This document shows, piece after piece, positions 55,014 to 63,048 of a stretch of DNA of 64,000 nt. Position numbers and translations under genes: made by a program. The notes below the pieces were generated by a model that was given only the letters and a program-made list of their open reading frames with translations, ran no database searches and was not told where the DNA came from. Origin of the DNA: Phenylobacterium deserti (GTDB taxonomy: Bacteria; Pseudomonadota; Alphaproteobacteria; Caulobacterales; Caulobacteraceae); assembly GCA_943332615.1 (NCBI GenBank), contig CALQQB010000008.1, positions 28,213-92,212 of the forward strand, in the 5' to 3' direction. The number at the start of each line of letters is the position of its first letter. The first letter of the stretch is position 1.

Positions 55014-55954
55014 TGCCGATCGTCTCCATCCGCCATCGGACGACCTATCGCTACCGCAACCCGGTGGCGTTCGGCGAGCATCGTGTGATGTATCGGCCCC
55101 TGGAGAGCCTGGACCAGCGGGTTATCCAGGCGGGTCTGGAGATCGGGCCCGAGCCGGCGCTGCTGCGCCACGTGCAGGACGCGACCGGGGCGGTGGCGGC
55201 GGTGGCGCGGTTCGCGACCCGGGCGCGGCAGCTGGAATTCGAGAGCCAGGTCATCGTCGGCCACACCCCGGGCGCCGCCTTCGACCTGGAGACAGACCGT
55301 TGGGCGATCGGGGCGGAACCGTTCGTCTATGACTCTGGAGACGCCGCGGACCTCGCCCGCGATCTCGCGCCCCGTCACCCCGACGGAACCGGCGACCTGG
55401 CGGCCTGGGCGAACAGGTTTCTGCGGCCGGTCGGGCGCACCCGCCTGACCACCCTGCTCAGCGACATGACCCACGCGATCCGTGCGGACTTCACCTATGG
55501 CAAGCGCCTGGAGGGTCCGCCTCAGACGCCGGTCGAGACCCTGGCGCGCCGGGGCGGCAGCTGCCGCGACTACGCCGTGCTGATGGTCGAGGCGGCCCGC
55601 GGCCTGGGCCTCGCGGCACGGTTCACCTCTGGCTATGTCTATTCCAGCTCGACCAAGGATGGGTCTGGCTCAGCCAAGGATGGGCGCACCGGCGCCGGAC
55701 ACACCCACGCCTGGGTCCGCGTCTATCTGCCCGACTGCGGCTGGACCGATTTCGACCCGACCAACGGCATCATCGGCAATCACGACCTGATCCGCGTGGC
55801 CGAGGTTGCCGACCCGCGTTCGGCCGTTCCGCTCCACGGAACGTGGTCGGGCCTCAGTTCCGACTTCCTCGGCATGGATGTCGAGGTCGATGTCACGATC
55901 AGTGGCGCCGCAGTGCAACCGGCGTCCCATCTGAGAGTTGCTCAAGGACGCTGA
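55013..55954 (+). CDS. Transglutaminase-like cysteine peptidase with bacterial N-terminal domain
   Basis: 313 residues. The N-terminal bacterial transglutaminase-like domain (RHRTTYRYRNPVAFGEHRVM, about 1-90) precedes the catalytic core. The triad is Cys184 in GGSCRDYAVLMVEAARGLG, His232 in GHTHAWVRVY, and Asp248 in WTDFDPTNG. A short Ser/Gly/Lys insert (STKDGSGSAKDGRTG) lies before the His. No signal peptide is seen. It may cut or crosslink peptides. It is first of two tandem related genes, and its start overlaps a divergent start by one base. Confidence 0.92.
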   Translation: MPIVSIRHRTTYRYRNPVAFGEHRVMYRPLESLDQRVIQAGLEIGPEPALLRHVQDATGAVAAVARFATRARQLEFESQVIVGHTPGAAFDLETDRWAIGAEPFVYDSGDAADLARDLAPRHPDGTGDLAAWANRFLRPVGRTRLTTLLSDMTHAIRADFTYGKRLEGPPQTPVETLARRGGSCRDYAVLMVEAARGLGLAARFTSGYVYSSSTKDGSGSAKDGRTGAGHTHAWVRVYLPDCGWTDFDPTNGIIGNHDLIRVAEVADPRSAVPLHGTWSGLSSDFLGMDVEVDVTISGAAVQPASHLRVAQGR

Positions 55955-55969
55955 CCTCAGAGGACTTCC

Positions 55970-56794
55970 ATGCGCATCCGGTGCGGGTACGAAATCATCT
56001 ACGACTGCCCGGCGCCGACGCCGATGCTGCTGATGCTCAACGTCCGCCCCGAGCGGCTGGCGGACCTTGAGACGCCCGATCTCATCCACACCAACCCGAA
56101 CGCGCCGCTGCGGCAGTACCGCGACCAGTTCGGAAACCTGTGCACGCGGATCCTGGCGCCGCAGGGCCGCATGACGCTCAGCGCGGACTTCGTGGTCCGC
56201 GACTCAGGCCTCCCCGACGAGATCTTCCCCGACGCTGGACAGACGCTGATCGACCAGTTGCCGGACGATGTGATCGTCTTCCTCCTGGGATCTCGCTACT
56301 GCGAGACGGAGACGCTGAACGACCTGGCCTGGAAGCTGTTCGGCGACGTTGAGCCGGGCTGGGCCAGGGCCCAGGCCATCGTGAAGTACGCCCACGAGCG
56401 GATCACCTTTGGCTATGAGCACGCCCGCCCGGACAAGACCGCGTTCGCGGCGCACGAGGAGCAACGGGGCGTCTGCCGCGACTACGCCCACCTGGCGATC
56501 ACCCTGTGCCGCTGCATGAATATCCCGGCCCGCTACTGCACCGGCTACCTCGGCGACATCGGCATCCCGGTAGAGGGCGTGATGGACTACAGCGCCTGGA
56601 TGGAGGTCTATCTTGGCGGCCAGTGGCGGACCCTGGACGCCCGCCACAACAAGCCCCGTATCGGCCGGATCATGATGGCCTATGGCCGCGACGCCACCGA
56701 CGTCGCCATCGTCACCAATTTCGGCCCCGCCACCCTGGCCGGCTTCACGGTGATCGCCGACGAGCTGGAGGGGAAGTGGGCGCAGGCCGGCTAG
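55970..56794 (+). CDS. Transglutaminase-like protein, second of a tandem pair
   Basis: 274 residues. An N-terminal part (IRCGYEIIYDCPAPTPMLLM) leads to a core with the Cys in GVCRDYAHLAITLCRCMNIP. The His position of the triad reads MDYSAWMEVYLGG, with Ser where the first protein has His, and WRTLDARHNKPRIGRI gives the Asp and a nearby His. Either another His substitutes or activity is lost; this subfamily often shows the same change. It lies 15 bp after the first gene, so the two are co-transcribed. No signal peptide is seen. Confidence 0.88.
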   Translation: MRIRCGYEIIYDCPAPTPMLLMLNVRPERLADLETPDLIHTNPNAPLRQYRDQFGNLCTRILAPQGRMTLSADFVVRDSGLPDEIFPDAGQTLIDQLPDDVIVFLLGSRYCETETLNDLAWKLFGDVEPGWARAQAIVKYAHERITFGYEHARPDKTAFAAHEEQRGVCRDYAHLAITLCRCMNIPARYCTGYLGDIGIPVEGVMDYSAWMEVYLGGQWRTLDARHNKPRIGRIMMAYGRDATDVAIVTNFGPATLAGFTVIADELEGKWAQAG

Positions 56795-56837
56795 CAGGCT
56801 GTGTGCCGAGACTGACCCAACCTAAGCGCTGAAGGGT

Positions 56838-57983
56838 CTAGGCGACCAGGCGATCTGGCAGGGGGTCCCGCGCCAGGGGTTCGAAGATGTGGTGGGCCAG
56901 GTGGCGGACGACGGGGGTGGCGACGCCGTCGCCGGTGAGGTGGTAGGCGTCGTTGTAGCGTCGGGGCAGAATGTAGGCGTCGTCGAGGCCCATGAGGCGG
57001 GCGGTCTCGCGGGCGGAGATCAGGCGGGAGCGCACGCGCAGCCCGTCGACGACCAGGATGGTCTGGCGGCTGGAGCCGCCGGCCGGGGTGCGCAGGCAGC
57101 CGGCGATGTCGTCGAAGCGGACTTCGGCGCGCTGAGCCTTGGCGCCGGCCGCGTCGACGCGGGTGCGGCGATAGACCCCGCCGATCTGGCGGTGGCCGGC
57201 TTGCATGGCCGCCCGCACCTTGGCGAGGTTCAGGTCAGACATCATATCGAGCAGCGCCTTGGTCTCGGCCTGGGTGTGCCAGGCGACGCTGTCGGGATGG
57301 GCCTCGATCAGGTCGGCGAAGGTGACGGTGCGGCGCGGCGGCGCAGGCAGGTTCCACCAGACCAGAGGCTGGCGAACGGCGGCGGGCAGCGCGTCGGTCG
57401 CGCGGCGCAGCGCGGGGGTGTGGAACGGCGCGCTGGGGCCGGGGGACAGCAGCCCGGGGGGGAGCGAGATATCGTTGCGGACGCCGATGACGAACAGGCG
57501 CGGGCGCGACTGCGGCACGAACAGGTCGGCGTTGATGACCAGGGCGCCATAGCGGTAGCCGGCCTCGGCGAAGGTGCGGCAGATGGCCTCGAAGTCCCGG
57601 CCGCCGTGGGAGGTCAGCGTCCCGCAGACGTTTTCGACGGCGACCAGCCGCGGCGCGCGGCCGCCGTCGGCCAGGCCGCGGATCAGGGCCCAGAAGGGGT
57701 AGAAGGTTCCGGAGCGTGCGCCCGCCAGGCCGGCGCCATGTCCGGCCAGGGACAGGTCCTGGCAGGGGAAAGACCCCCAGACCAGGTCTGGCGCACCCGG
57801 CAGGTTTTCAGGGGTGAGGGCGCGGATGTCGCCCACGGTCAGCTCGCCGCCGGCGCCCCAGTTGGCCTGGTAGGCGAGGCCCTTCTTGGCGTCGAAGTCG
57901 TTGGCGAACAGGCAGCGCCAGCCGCCGCCCAGGCCCGCCCGGACCATGCCGCCGCCGGCGAAGAACTCGTAGAAGTCAGGCAC
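56838..57983 (-). CDS. DNA (cytosine-5) methyltransferase
   Basis: 381 residues. All key motifs are present: I (YEFFAGGGMVRAGLGGG), IV with the catalytic Cys74 (WGSFPCQDLSLAGHG), VI (VAVENVCG), VIII (VPQSRPRLFVIGVR) and X near the C-terminus (YHLTGDGVATPVVRHL). The target-recognition region is about 200-300. No restriction endonuclease or vsr gene is adjacent, so it is a solitary enzyme, as often carried by phages and genomic islands. It ends 27 bases left of the transglutaminase end's follow-on gap and its start faces the Fic gene across about 200 bp. Confidence 0.95.
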   Translation of the reverse strand: MPDFYEFFAGGGMVRAGLGGGWRCLFANDFDAKKGLAYQANWGAGGELTVGDIRALTPENLPGAPDLVWGSFPCQDLSLAGHGAGLAGARSGTFYPFWALIRGLADGGRAPRLVAVENVCGTLTSHGGRDFEAICRTFAEAGYRYGALVINADLFVPQSRPRLFVIGVRNDISLPPGLLSPGPSAPFHTPALRRATDALPAAVRQPLVWWNLPAPPRRTVTFADLIEAHPDSVAWHTQAETKALLDMMSDLNLAKVRAAMQAGHRQIGGVYRRTRVDAAGAKAQRAEVRFDDIAGCLRTPAGGSSRQTILVVDGLRVRSRLISARETARLMGLDDAYILPRRYNDAYHLTGDGVATPVVRHLAHHIFEPLARDPLPDRLVA

Positions 57984-58083
57984 GCCGGCGTCCCTGGGGC
58001 GAATCGGTCATGGCCCACGCTGGCGCCTCGGTGGCGCCGTGTCGAATGTTCGCAGACTGAATTTCCAACGAAATTTCGGAATT

Positions 58084-58182
58084 GCGGAGATTAAGGCGCC
58101 TAATTACCGCGAATTATGCGGAGATTATAATTGCGGATGCGGAGATTGGCGGCGATATTCTCCGCAAAGGGCGCGGAGATAA
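58084..58182 (+). promoter_or_regulatory. Iteron-like GCGGAGAT array at the fic promoter
   Basis: GCGGAGATT/A occurs at 58084, 58118, 58139 and 58173, with an inverted copy (ATTCTCCGCA) at 58157-58166. The surrounding 58040-58182 is unusually A/T-rich for this window. The last copy contains the ribosome-binding GGAG of the fic gene. The array is consistent with a repressor operator that also occludes translation; this is inferred. Confidence 0.6.
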
Positions 58183-59286
58183 ATGCCGACCTACATCCAT
58201 GAGCGGCCAGGGTGGCCTGACCTCCGGTGGCGTTCGGACGCGCTTGAGGCCACGCTGGGCGCCGTGCGCCACCGGCAGGGGCGATTGCTCGCGCGTATGG
58301 AGCGGATGGGCTTCCCGCTGCGTGCGGAAGCGGTGCTGCAGACGCTGACCGAGGATGTCGTCAAATCCAGCGAGATCGAGGGCGAGATCCTCGACAGGGA
58401 TCAGGTGCGCTCGTCCCTCGCACGCCGTCTGGGCATGGATATCGGCGCGCTCGCGCCGGTCGAGCGCCATGTCGAGGGCGTGGTCGAGATGATGCTCGAT
58501 GCGACCCAGAACCACCGTCAGCCTCTGACCGAGGCGCGGCTCTTCGGGTGGCACGCCGCGCTGTTTCCCACCGGGCGCAGCGGCATGACCAGGATCACCG
58601 TTGGGGCCTGGCGGTCGGATGCCGAGGGCCCCATGCAGGTGATCTCCGGCCCTGTCGGTCGTGAACGGGTTCATTACCAAGCGCCGGCCGCCGCCACGCT
58701 CGACGCGCAGATGCGCATCTTCCTCGACTGGTTCGAAGGCGGCCCGCCAACCGACCCGGTGCTGAAGGCCGCGCTCGCCCACCTGTGGTTCGTGACGATC
58801 CACCCCTTCGAGGACGGCAACGGCCGGATTGCGCGCGCCGTCGGCGACATGGCGCTGGCGCGCGCCGAGGCCAGTGCGCAGCGCTTCTACAGCCTTTCCG
58901 CGCAGATCCGCCTGGAGCGTCGCGCCTATTACGACATCCTGGAGTTCACCCAAAAGGGCGACGGCGACGTCACGGCCTGGCTGCAGTGGTTCCTGGCCTG
59001 CCTCGATCGCGCGTTCGACGGCGCGGAAGCCATCCTTGCCGGTGTCCTCACCAAGGCGCGCTTCTGGGACGCGCATGCGGGCGCGATCCTCAACGCGCGG
59101 CAGCGCAAGGTGATCAATCGCCTGCTGGATGGGTTCGAAGGCAAGCTGAGCACCTCGAAATGGGCCGCGCTGACCCAGTCATCCCAGGATACGGCGTTGC
59201 GCGATATCGATGCGCTGGTGCGGCAGGGCATCCTCATCAAGGACGTCGCCGGCGGCCGGAGTACGAGCTACGCCCTGGTGGTCTAG
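58183..59286 (+). CDS. Fic family protein with DUF4172-like N-terminus
   Basis: 367 residues. The N-terminus YIHERPGWPDLRWRSDALEA is typical of the DUF4172 lead. The inhibitory helix SSEIEGE is at residues 62-68 and would block ATP binding. The Fic core HPFEDGNGRIAR is at 207-218 with catalytic His207, predicting AMPylation or another nucleotidyl transfer. The C-terminal 80 residues end in a winged-helix-like part (SKWAALTQSSQDTALRDIDA then LVRQGILIKD) that may bind DNA and the upstream repeats. It is self-contained, with no separate antitoxin gene. It lies between the methyltransferase and the phage arm. Confidence 0.94.
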   Translation: MPTYIHERPGWPDLRWRSDALEATLGAVRHRQGRLLARMERMGFPLRAEAVLQTLTEDVVKSSEIEGEILDRDQVRSSLARRLGMDIGALAPVERHVEGVVEMMLDATQNHRQPLTEARLFGWHAALFPTGRSGMTRITVGAWRSDAEGPMQVISGPVGRERVHYQAPAAATLDAQMRIFLDWFEGGPPTDPVLKAALAHLWFVTIHPFEDGNGRIARAVGDMALARAEASAQRFYSLSAQIRLERRAYYDILEFTQKGDGDVTAWLQWFLACLDRAFDGAEAILAGVLTKARFWDAHAGAILNARQRKVINRLLDGFEGKLSTSKWAALTQSSQDTALRDIDALVRQGILIKDVAGGRSTSYALVV

Positions 59287-59352
59287 GCGGCGTTGCGGGC
59301 CTCCGGGACGATCGGCTGGAGGTCGGCGTCGGGGGGCAGGTCCGGCGCTGCG

Positions 59353-59556
59353 CTAAAGCTGGTTGAACTCGCCGCAGCGGCATTTCACGACCACGTCGTG
59401 CAGGGCGGCGCGACCGGTGGCGGTGACGACCACATCGGCGCAGGCGCCGCAGACATAGGGCGTGGCGGCGGGATCGCGCGGCGCCTGGTCGGCGGTGAGC
59501 AGGGTACGCCGGCCGACGAACAGGCCAGGGATGGTGCGCATCTGGACGGGCGACAT
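59353..59556 (-). CDS. Small putative zinc-ribbon protein
   Basis: 67 residues from the ATG at 59556, with GGAG upstream. Two Cys pairs, TPYVCGACADVVV and VVKCRCGEFNQL, form a probable zinc ribbon in the C-terminal half, after MSPVQMRTIPGLFVGRRTLL. Small proteins of this form are common in Alphaproteobacteria without known function. A longer frame reaching 59862 would run through the heptamer repeats and is not believed. It is convergent with fic. Confidence 0.65.
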   Translation of the reverse strand: MSPVQMRTIPGLFVGRRTLLTADQAPRDPAATPYVCGACADVVVTATGRAALHDVVVKCRCGEFNQL

Positions 59557-59674
59557 CGCGAGCTTGCTCCGAAATGGGGCCGCGGGGGCGGCGGTGGTCT
59601 TCGCAGTGCAACATCCATTCCCACATAGATGCTGCGGCGCAATGACATCCGAGCCCATGATCACGCATTTCAGA

Positions 59675-59718
59675 TGTTCATGTTTTGTCTTGACATTCGC
59701 GCGCGAATTCGGTAGGTT
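59675..59718 (+). promoter_or_regulatory. Repeated promoter with internal palindrome, copy 1
   Basis: TTGACA at 59690-59695 and TAGGTT at 59713-59718 are 17 bp apart. The spacer, with the last A of the -35, holds the perfect 14-bp palindrome ATTCGCGCGCGAAT (59695-59708), a likely operator. All 44 bases recur at 63049-63092 with one difference. It reads toward the terminase genes. Confidence 0.75.
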
Positions 59719-59767
59719 TCTGCCAGCGTTGATGCGTGCGTCCGGAGCGGGGCGGCCACCGCGATCC

Positions 59768-59837
59768 ATCCCTGATCCCTGATCCCTGATCCCTGATCCC
59801 TGATCCCTGATCCCTGATCCCTGATCCCTGATCCCTG
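59768..59837. repeat. Ten-copy heptamer minisatellite
   Basis: ATCCCTG is repeated ten times in perfect head-to-tail order, followed by a degenerate ATCCTGG. It lies between promoter copy 1 and the terminase small-subunit start, within the likely 5' leader. The rest of 59557-59944 contains the promoter and a small hairpin CCTTTC/GGAAAGG overlapping the ribosome site of the terminase gene. Confidence 0.97.
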
Positions 59838-59944
59838 ATCCTGGCCGGTGGCGTGTCCCCACGGCGGGCGCGAAACCGACCGCGATCGCCTGTCCGCATG
59901 ACGGACGGGCCGCTGATCAATCCCTTTCGGAAAGGAGCTATGTC

Positions 59945-60429
59945 ATGGCCAGGCGAACCCCGCCGGTGACGGTTGAGAAACTGCTGAACGGGCGCAAGCC
60001 CAGGGTCGAGTTCACGCTGGCGGTGGGCCAGGACATCCTGAACCGGATCGCGCAGGGTGAAGGCTGGTCGGAGGTCTGCAAACTGCGGGCATGCCGTCGG
60101 TAAGCGCCATACACGGCTGGAAGAAGCGGGTCCCGGAATTCGCGGAGGCCTTGACGCTGGCGAAAGAGATGGCCGCCGATACGGCGGCGGACGAGCTGCT
60201 GACCGTCGCTCGCGGCACGACGCCCGCCACGGCCTCGGCCGACCGGGTGCGGATCGCGGCGTTGCAGTGGTCGGCGGCCAAGGCCGCTCCGCATCGGTAT
60301 GGGGCAAAGGCCGAGGCGGCGGAGCCGCCGTCCCGCCGCCTGGTCATACGGGTGCGCCATTTCGAAGAGGTCGTGGGGCCAGACGGCCGGCCGGAGATTC
60401 GTGAAATTCCGCCGCGGGACGCCAACTGA
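59945..60429 (+). pseudogene. Terminase small subunit, split by a frameshift
   Basis: Two overlapping frames make one protein. The first (59945-60103) reads ARRTPPVTVEKLLNGRKPRV...QDILNRIAQGEGWSEVCKL and then runs into a stop. The second (60091-60429) continues with MPSVSAIHGWKKRVPEFAEA and a helical part (LAKEMAADTAADELLTVARG). Adding one G to the GGG run at 60087-60089 restores a continuous reading of about 161 residues through CKLRGMPSVSAIHGW. The first half is the DNA-binding helix-turn-helix end. The cause could be mutation, sequencing error or programmed shifting. It overlaps the large-subunit start by one base. Confidence 0.75.
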
Positions 60430-61772
60430 TGGCGGCGCCCGAGACCGAACTGGCGCTGCCACTGACCTGGAAGCCGCGGCAGCATCAGCTGGCGTTGTGG
60501 AAGGCGCTCCTCAGGGAGGTGAAGCGCGCCGATATCGTGGCCCACAGGCGTTGGGGCAAAGATGAGGTCGCGCTGCACTGGGCGGGTTACGCGGTGAACG
60601 CTCGCCCCGGCAACTACTGGCACCTGCTCCCTGAGATATCCCAAGGCCGCAAGGCGATCTGGGATGCGGTAAACCCCCACACCGGCAAGCGGCGGATTGA
60701 GGAGGCTTTCCCGCCCGAGCTGAGCCCCACCTTCAAGGAAGCGGAGATGATGGTGGAGTTCGGGAACGGCTCCACCTGGCAGGTGCTGGGGTCGGACAAC
60801 TTCAACAGCCTGGTGGGCGCGTCGGTGGCCGGGGTGGTGTTCTCGGAGTGGTCGTTGGCCAAGCCGGAGGCCTGGGCGCACGTGCGGCCGATCCTGCTGG
60901 AGAACAAGGGCTGGGCGCTGTTCCTGTGGACGCCACGCGGGCGCAACCACGCGACCCGGGCGTTCGAGAGCCGGGCCGGGCGGCCGCAGGCGTGGTTCAC
61001 CCAGCGGTGCTCGGCGCGGGACACAGCGGTCTACACCCCGGAAGAGCTGGAGAACGAGCGGCAGGAACTGGTCGCGGAACTGGGCTCGCAGGAGGAAGGG
61101 GAGGCGCGGTTCGCCTCGGAATATCTGGTGGACTTCGATGCGGCGGCGCCGGGCGCCTACTATGCCAGCCTGCTGGGCGCGGCCGACCGGGCGGGACGGA
61201 TCGGGCGGGCGCCGGTGGACCCCTCGCTGCCGGTGGATACGGCGTGGGACCTGGGCATCGACGACTATACGGCGGTCTGGTTTTTCCAGCAGGCGGGGCG
61301 TGAGATCCGGGTGGTCGACTATTTCGAGGTCGGCGGCGAGGGGCTGGAGGCGGTGGTGCGACAGGCGCTGGGGCCGAGGGATTGGGTGTGGGGGACACAC
61401 CACCTGCCGCACGATGTGATGGTGCGCGAGTTGGGCACCGGGCGTAGCCGCTACGAGACCCTGGGGTCGCTGGGGCTGACGCGGATCAGCGTCGGCGTGG
61501 CCGCCCACCCGGAGGAGCGGGTGAACGCGGCGCGGCTGATGATCCCGCTGTGCTGGTTCGACGCAGTGCGGTGCGCCGTGGGGCTGGAGCGGTTGCGGGC
61601 CTATCGCAAGCGGTGGAACCGGGCGACGCACAGCTATTCCGGGCCGCTGCACGATCAGGCCAGCCACGGGGCCGATGCGTTCGGGGAGTATGCGCTGAAC
61701 CGTCAGGCGGTGCGGGACCGGCGACAGGCGCGGCCGCGACCGGCGGGCGGGGCGCAGTCGTGGATGGGGTGA
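60429..61772 (+). CDS. Phage terminase large subunit
   Basis: 447 residues. The N-terminal ATPase has Walker A HRRWGKDE at 39-46, Walker B around GVVFSEW (about 135-141), and the coupling block LFLWTPRGRNH. The C-terminal RNase H-like nuclease has Asp in VDTAWDLGIDDYTAVWFFQ, a middle LPHDVMVRELGTG and the final Asp in HDQASHGADAFGEYAL. It packages DNA into proheads. It appears complete. It overlaps the small subunit by one base. No capsid gene follows at once; small membrane genes and a BlaI gene intervene before the portal. Confidence 0.92.
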   Translation: MAAPETELALPLTWKPRQHQLALWKALLREVKRADIVAHRRWGKDEVALHWAGYAVNARPGNYWHLLPEISQGRKAIWDAVNPHTGKRRIEEAFPPELSPTFKEAEMMVEFGNGSTWQVLGSDNFNSLVGASVAGVVFSEWSLAKPEAWAHVRPILLENKGWALFLWTPRGRNHATRAFESRAGRPQAWFTQRCSARDTAVYTPEELENERQELVAELGSQEEGEARFASEYLVDFDAAAPGAYYASLLGAADRAGRIGRAPVDPSLPVDTAWDLGIDDYTAVWFFQQAGREIRVVDYFEVGGEGLEAVVRQALGPRDWVWGTHHLPHDVMVRELGTGRSRYETLGSLGLTRISVGVAAHPEERVNAARLMIPLCWFDAVRCAVGLERLRAYRKRWNRATHSYSGPLHDQASHGADAFGEYALNRQAVRDRRQARPRPAGGAQSWMG

Positions 61773-61866
61773 GGCGCGGGCGGCACAAATTAAGGATCGA
61801 GGTTGATGGCCCGTTAGGCTTGTCGCCCGAGCATGGCGACGGGACGCCGTGGAAAGGAGACCGCGG

Positions 61867-62016
61867 ATGCTGGACTATGTGCGGCGGGCTCTCGAGCTCG
61901 GACATGCGCGCCAGGCGCTGGACCTGGCCGAGGCCCATCCGGTGGGCGCGGTCGCGGTCGCCGTCGTGGCCATTCTCTACCTTCGCCTGATGCTGTCGGG
62001 CCCGCGCCCGTACTGA
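61867..62016 (+). CDS. Small single-pass membrane protein (49 residues)
   Basis: ATG at 61867 with AAGGAG placed well upstream. The protein is MLDYVRRALELGHARQALDL then AEAHPVGAVAVAVVAILYLR and LMLSGPRPY. An amphipathic N-terminal helix is followed by one membrane helix (about 27-43). It lies between terminase and the BlaI-regulated unit. It could be a phage membrane protein such as a holin accessory, but no family is recognised. Confidence 0.6.
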   Translation: MLDYVRRALELGHARQALDLAEAHPVGAVAVAVVAILYLRLMLSGPRPY

Positions 62017-62041
62017 AGGCCGGGGCCTTCGAGGCGGCGGC

Positions 62042-62087
62042 TTGACAGGATGTATTACAAGTGTAGCTTTGTGTTTCTACAGATGTA
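62042..62087 (+). promoter_or_regulatory. Promoter with two BlaI/MecI-type operators
   Basis: TTGACA at 62042-62047 and TAGCTT at 62064-62069 form a promoter with a 16-bp spacer. Two dyads of the BlaI/MecI half-site type, TACAAGTGTA (62056-62065) and TACAGATGTA (62078-62087), overlap and follow it with centres 22 bp apart, two helical turns. A BlaI-family gene is second in the unit, so autoregulation is likely. Confidence 0.75.
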
Positions 62088-62103
62088 AGAAACAGGAGGC
62101 GAC

Positions 62104-62604
62104 ATGCGCAAGGCAGGGTTCTGGATGGGGTGGTTGGCGGCGCCGGCCGCGCTGGCGGGCGGAAACGCCTGGGCGCAGGATGCGGCCTATGCTGTCGTGC
62201 CGGTGGCCGAGCGACTGACGGTGGGTCGGGTGTTCGGCGACGCCGCGGTCGAGGTGCAGCTAGTGTTCGTCATCCTGGCGGTCTCGGTGCTGGCCTCGCT
62301 GGCGATCTGGGCGATGAGCCTGCCGAAGGTGGGCCAGGCCGACGCCAAGGGGCTGGCCGGGGCCTTGGGTCGCTTGAGGATCGTGCGCTCGGCGGCCTCG
62401 CCGCTGGGCCTGCTAGCGGCCAGCTATACCCTTTTCAGCGGCTTCCTGGGGATCTCCAACGTACGCCCGGCGCCGACGATCACCGTGATGGCGCCCGGCT
62501 GGGCCGAGGCGGCGCTGGCGGTGATGCTGGGCCTGCTGGCGACCACGGTGGCGGTGGCCTGCGAGCGGCACCTGGAAGGCCGGATCCGCCGCGCGGCGGC
62601 CTGA
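62104..62604 (+). CDS. Membrane protein resembling ExbB/TolQ/MotA proton-channel subunits
   Basis: 166 residues with AGGAGG before the ATG. A signal-like lead (MGWLAAPAALAGGNAWAQDA) is followed by three membrane helices (about 55-75, 98-118 and 128-150). The last part, APGWAEAALAVMLGLLATTV AVAC in the sequence, resembles the APG-AEAL-x-T-ALGL helix of ExbB/TolQ. It is shorter than typical ExbB and no exbD or tonB gene adjoins. In front are the two BlaI-type operators and behind, four bases away, the BlaI-family gene. It may be a stress- or lysis-linked channel. Family likeness is moderate. Confidence 0.6.
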   Translation: MRKAGFWMGWLAAPAALAGGNAWAQDAAYAVVPVAERLTVGRVFGDAAVEVQLVFVILAVSVLASLAIWAMSLPKVGQADAKGLAGALGRLRIVRSAASPLGLLAASYTLFSGFLGISNVRPAPTITVMAPGWAEAALAVMLGLLATTVAVACERHLEGRIRRAAA

Positions 62605-62608
62605 GCCC

Positions 62609-63031
62609 GTGGCGGAGAAGGGATCCGGACCGATCCGTATCACTGCGGCCGAGAGCCAGGTGATGACCGTGGTGTGGGATGGCGTCGAGGCGGGCGGAGA
62701 GGGGGCCGGGGTCGAGCCGATGCTGGCCGCCCTCGGCCCCGCCAACGGCTGGGGCGAGGCGACGGTGCGGACCCTGATCCACCGGCTGATCCGCAAGAGC
62801 GCGCTGCGATCGGAGCGGCGGCGGGGCGTGGTGGTCTATGTGCCGCTGCTGGCCCGGACCCAGTGGGTGACGGCGGAGAGCCAGGGGCTGCTGGACCGGC
62901 TGTTCGGCGGCCAGCTGGCGCAGCTGGTGGACCATTTCACCCGGGAGCGGGCGGTGTCGGCGGACGATCTGGCGCGGTTGCGGCGGCTGGTGGCGGAGCT
63001 GGATCGCGACGCGGCGGAGGAGGACAGGTGA
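62609..63031 (+). CDS. BlaI/MecI/CopY family transcriptional repressor
   Basis: 140 residues from a GTG at 62609, four bases after the membrane-protein stop. The winged helix is ITAAESQVMTVVWDG and WGEATVRTLIHRLIRKSALR followed by SERRRGVVVYVPLLA. The C-terminal dimer part is LLDRLFGGQLAQLVDHF with ADDLARLRRLVAELD. The family represses beta-lactamase or copper genes by binding TACA-N2-TGTA dyads, which are exactly what precede this unit. No BlaR1-type sensor-protease is nearby, so the inducer is unknown. Its presence between phage packaging genes is unusual. Confidence 0.88.
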   Translation: MAEKGSGPIRITAAESQVMTVVWDGVEAGGEGAGVEPMLAALGPANGWGEATVRTLIHRLIRKSALRSERRRGVVVYVPLLARTQWVTAESQGLLDRLFGGQLAQLVDHFTRERAVSADDLARLRRLVAELDRDAAEEDR

Positions 63032-63048
63032 ACAAGCGGCGTGGCGTT

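Noticed and set aside
59768..59837. Possible CRISPR array
   Set aside because: The units are 7 bp and contiguous with no spacers, and no cas genes are present.
59353..59862. A longer minus-strand protein with RDQGSGI repeats
   Set aside because: The repeats are only the translated heptamer array; a normal start with a ribosome site exists at 59556.
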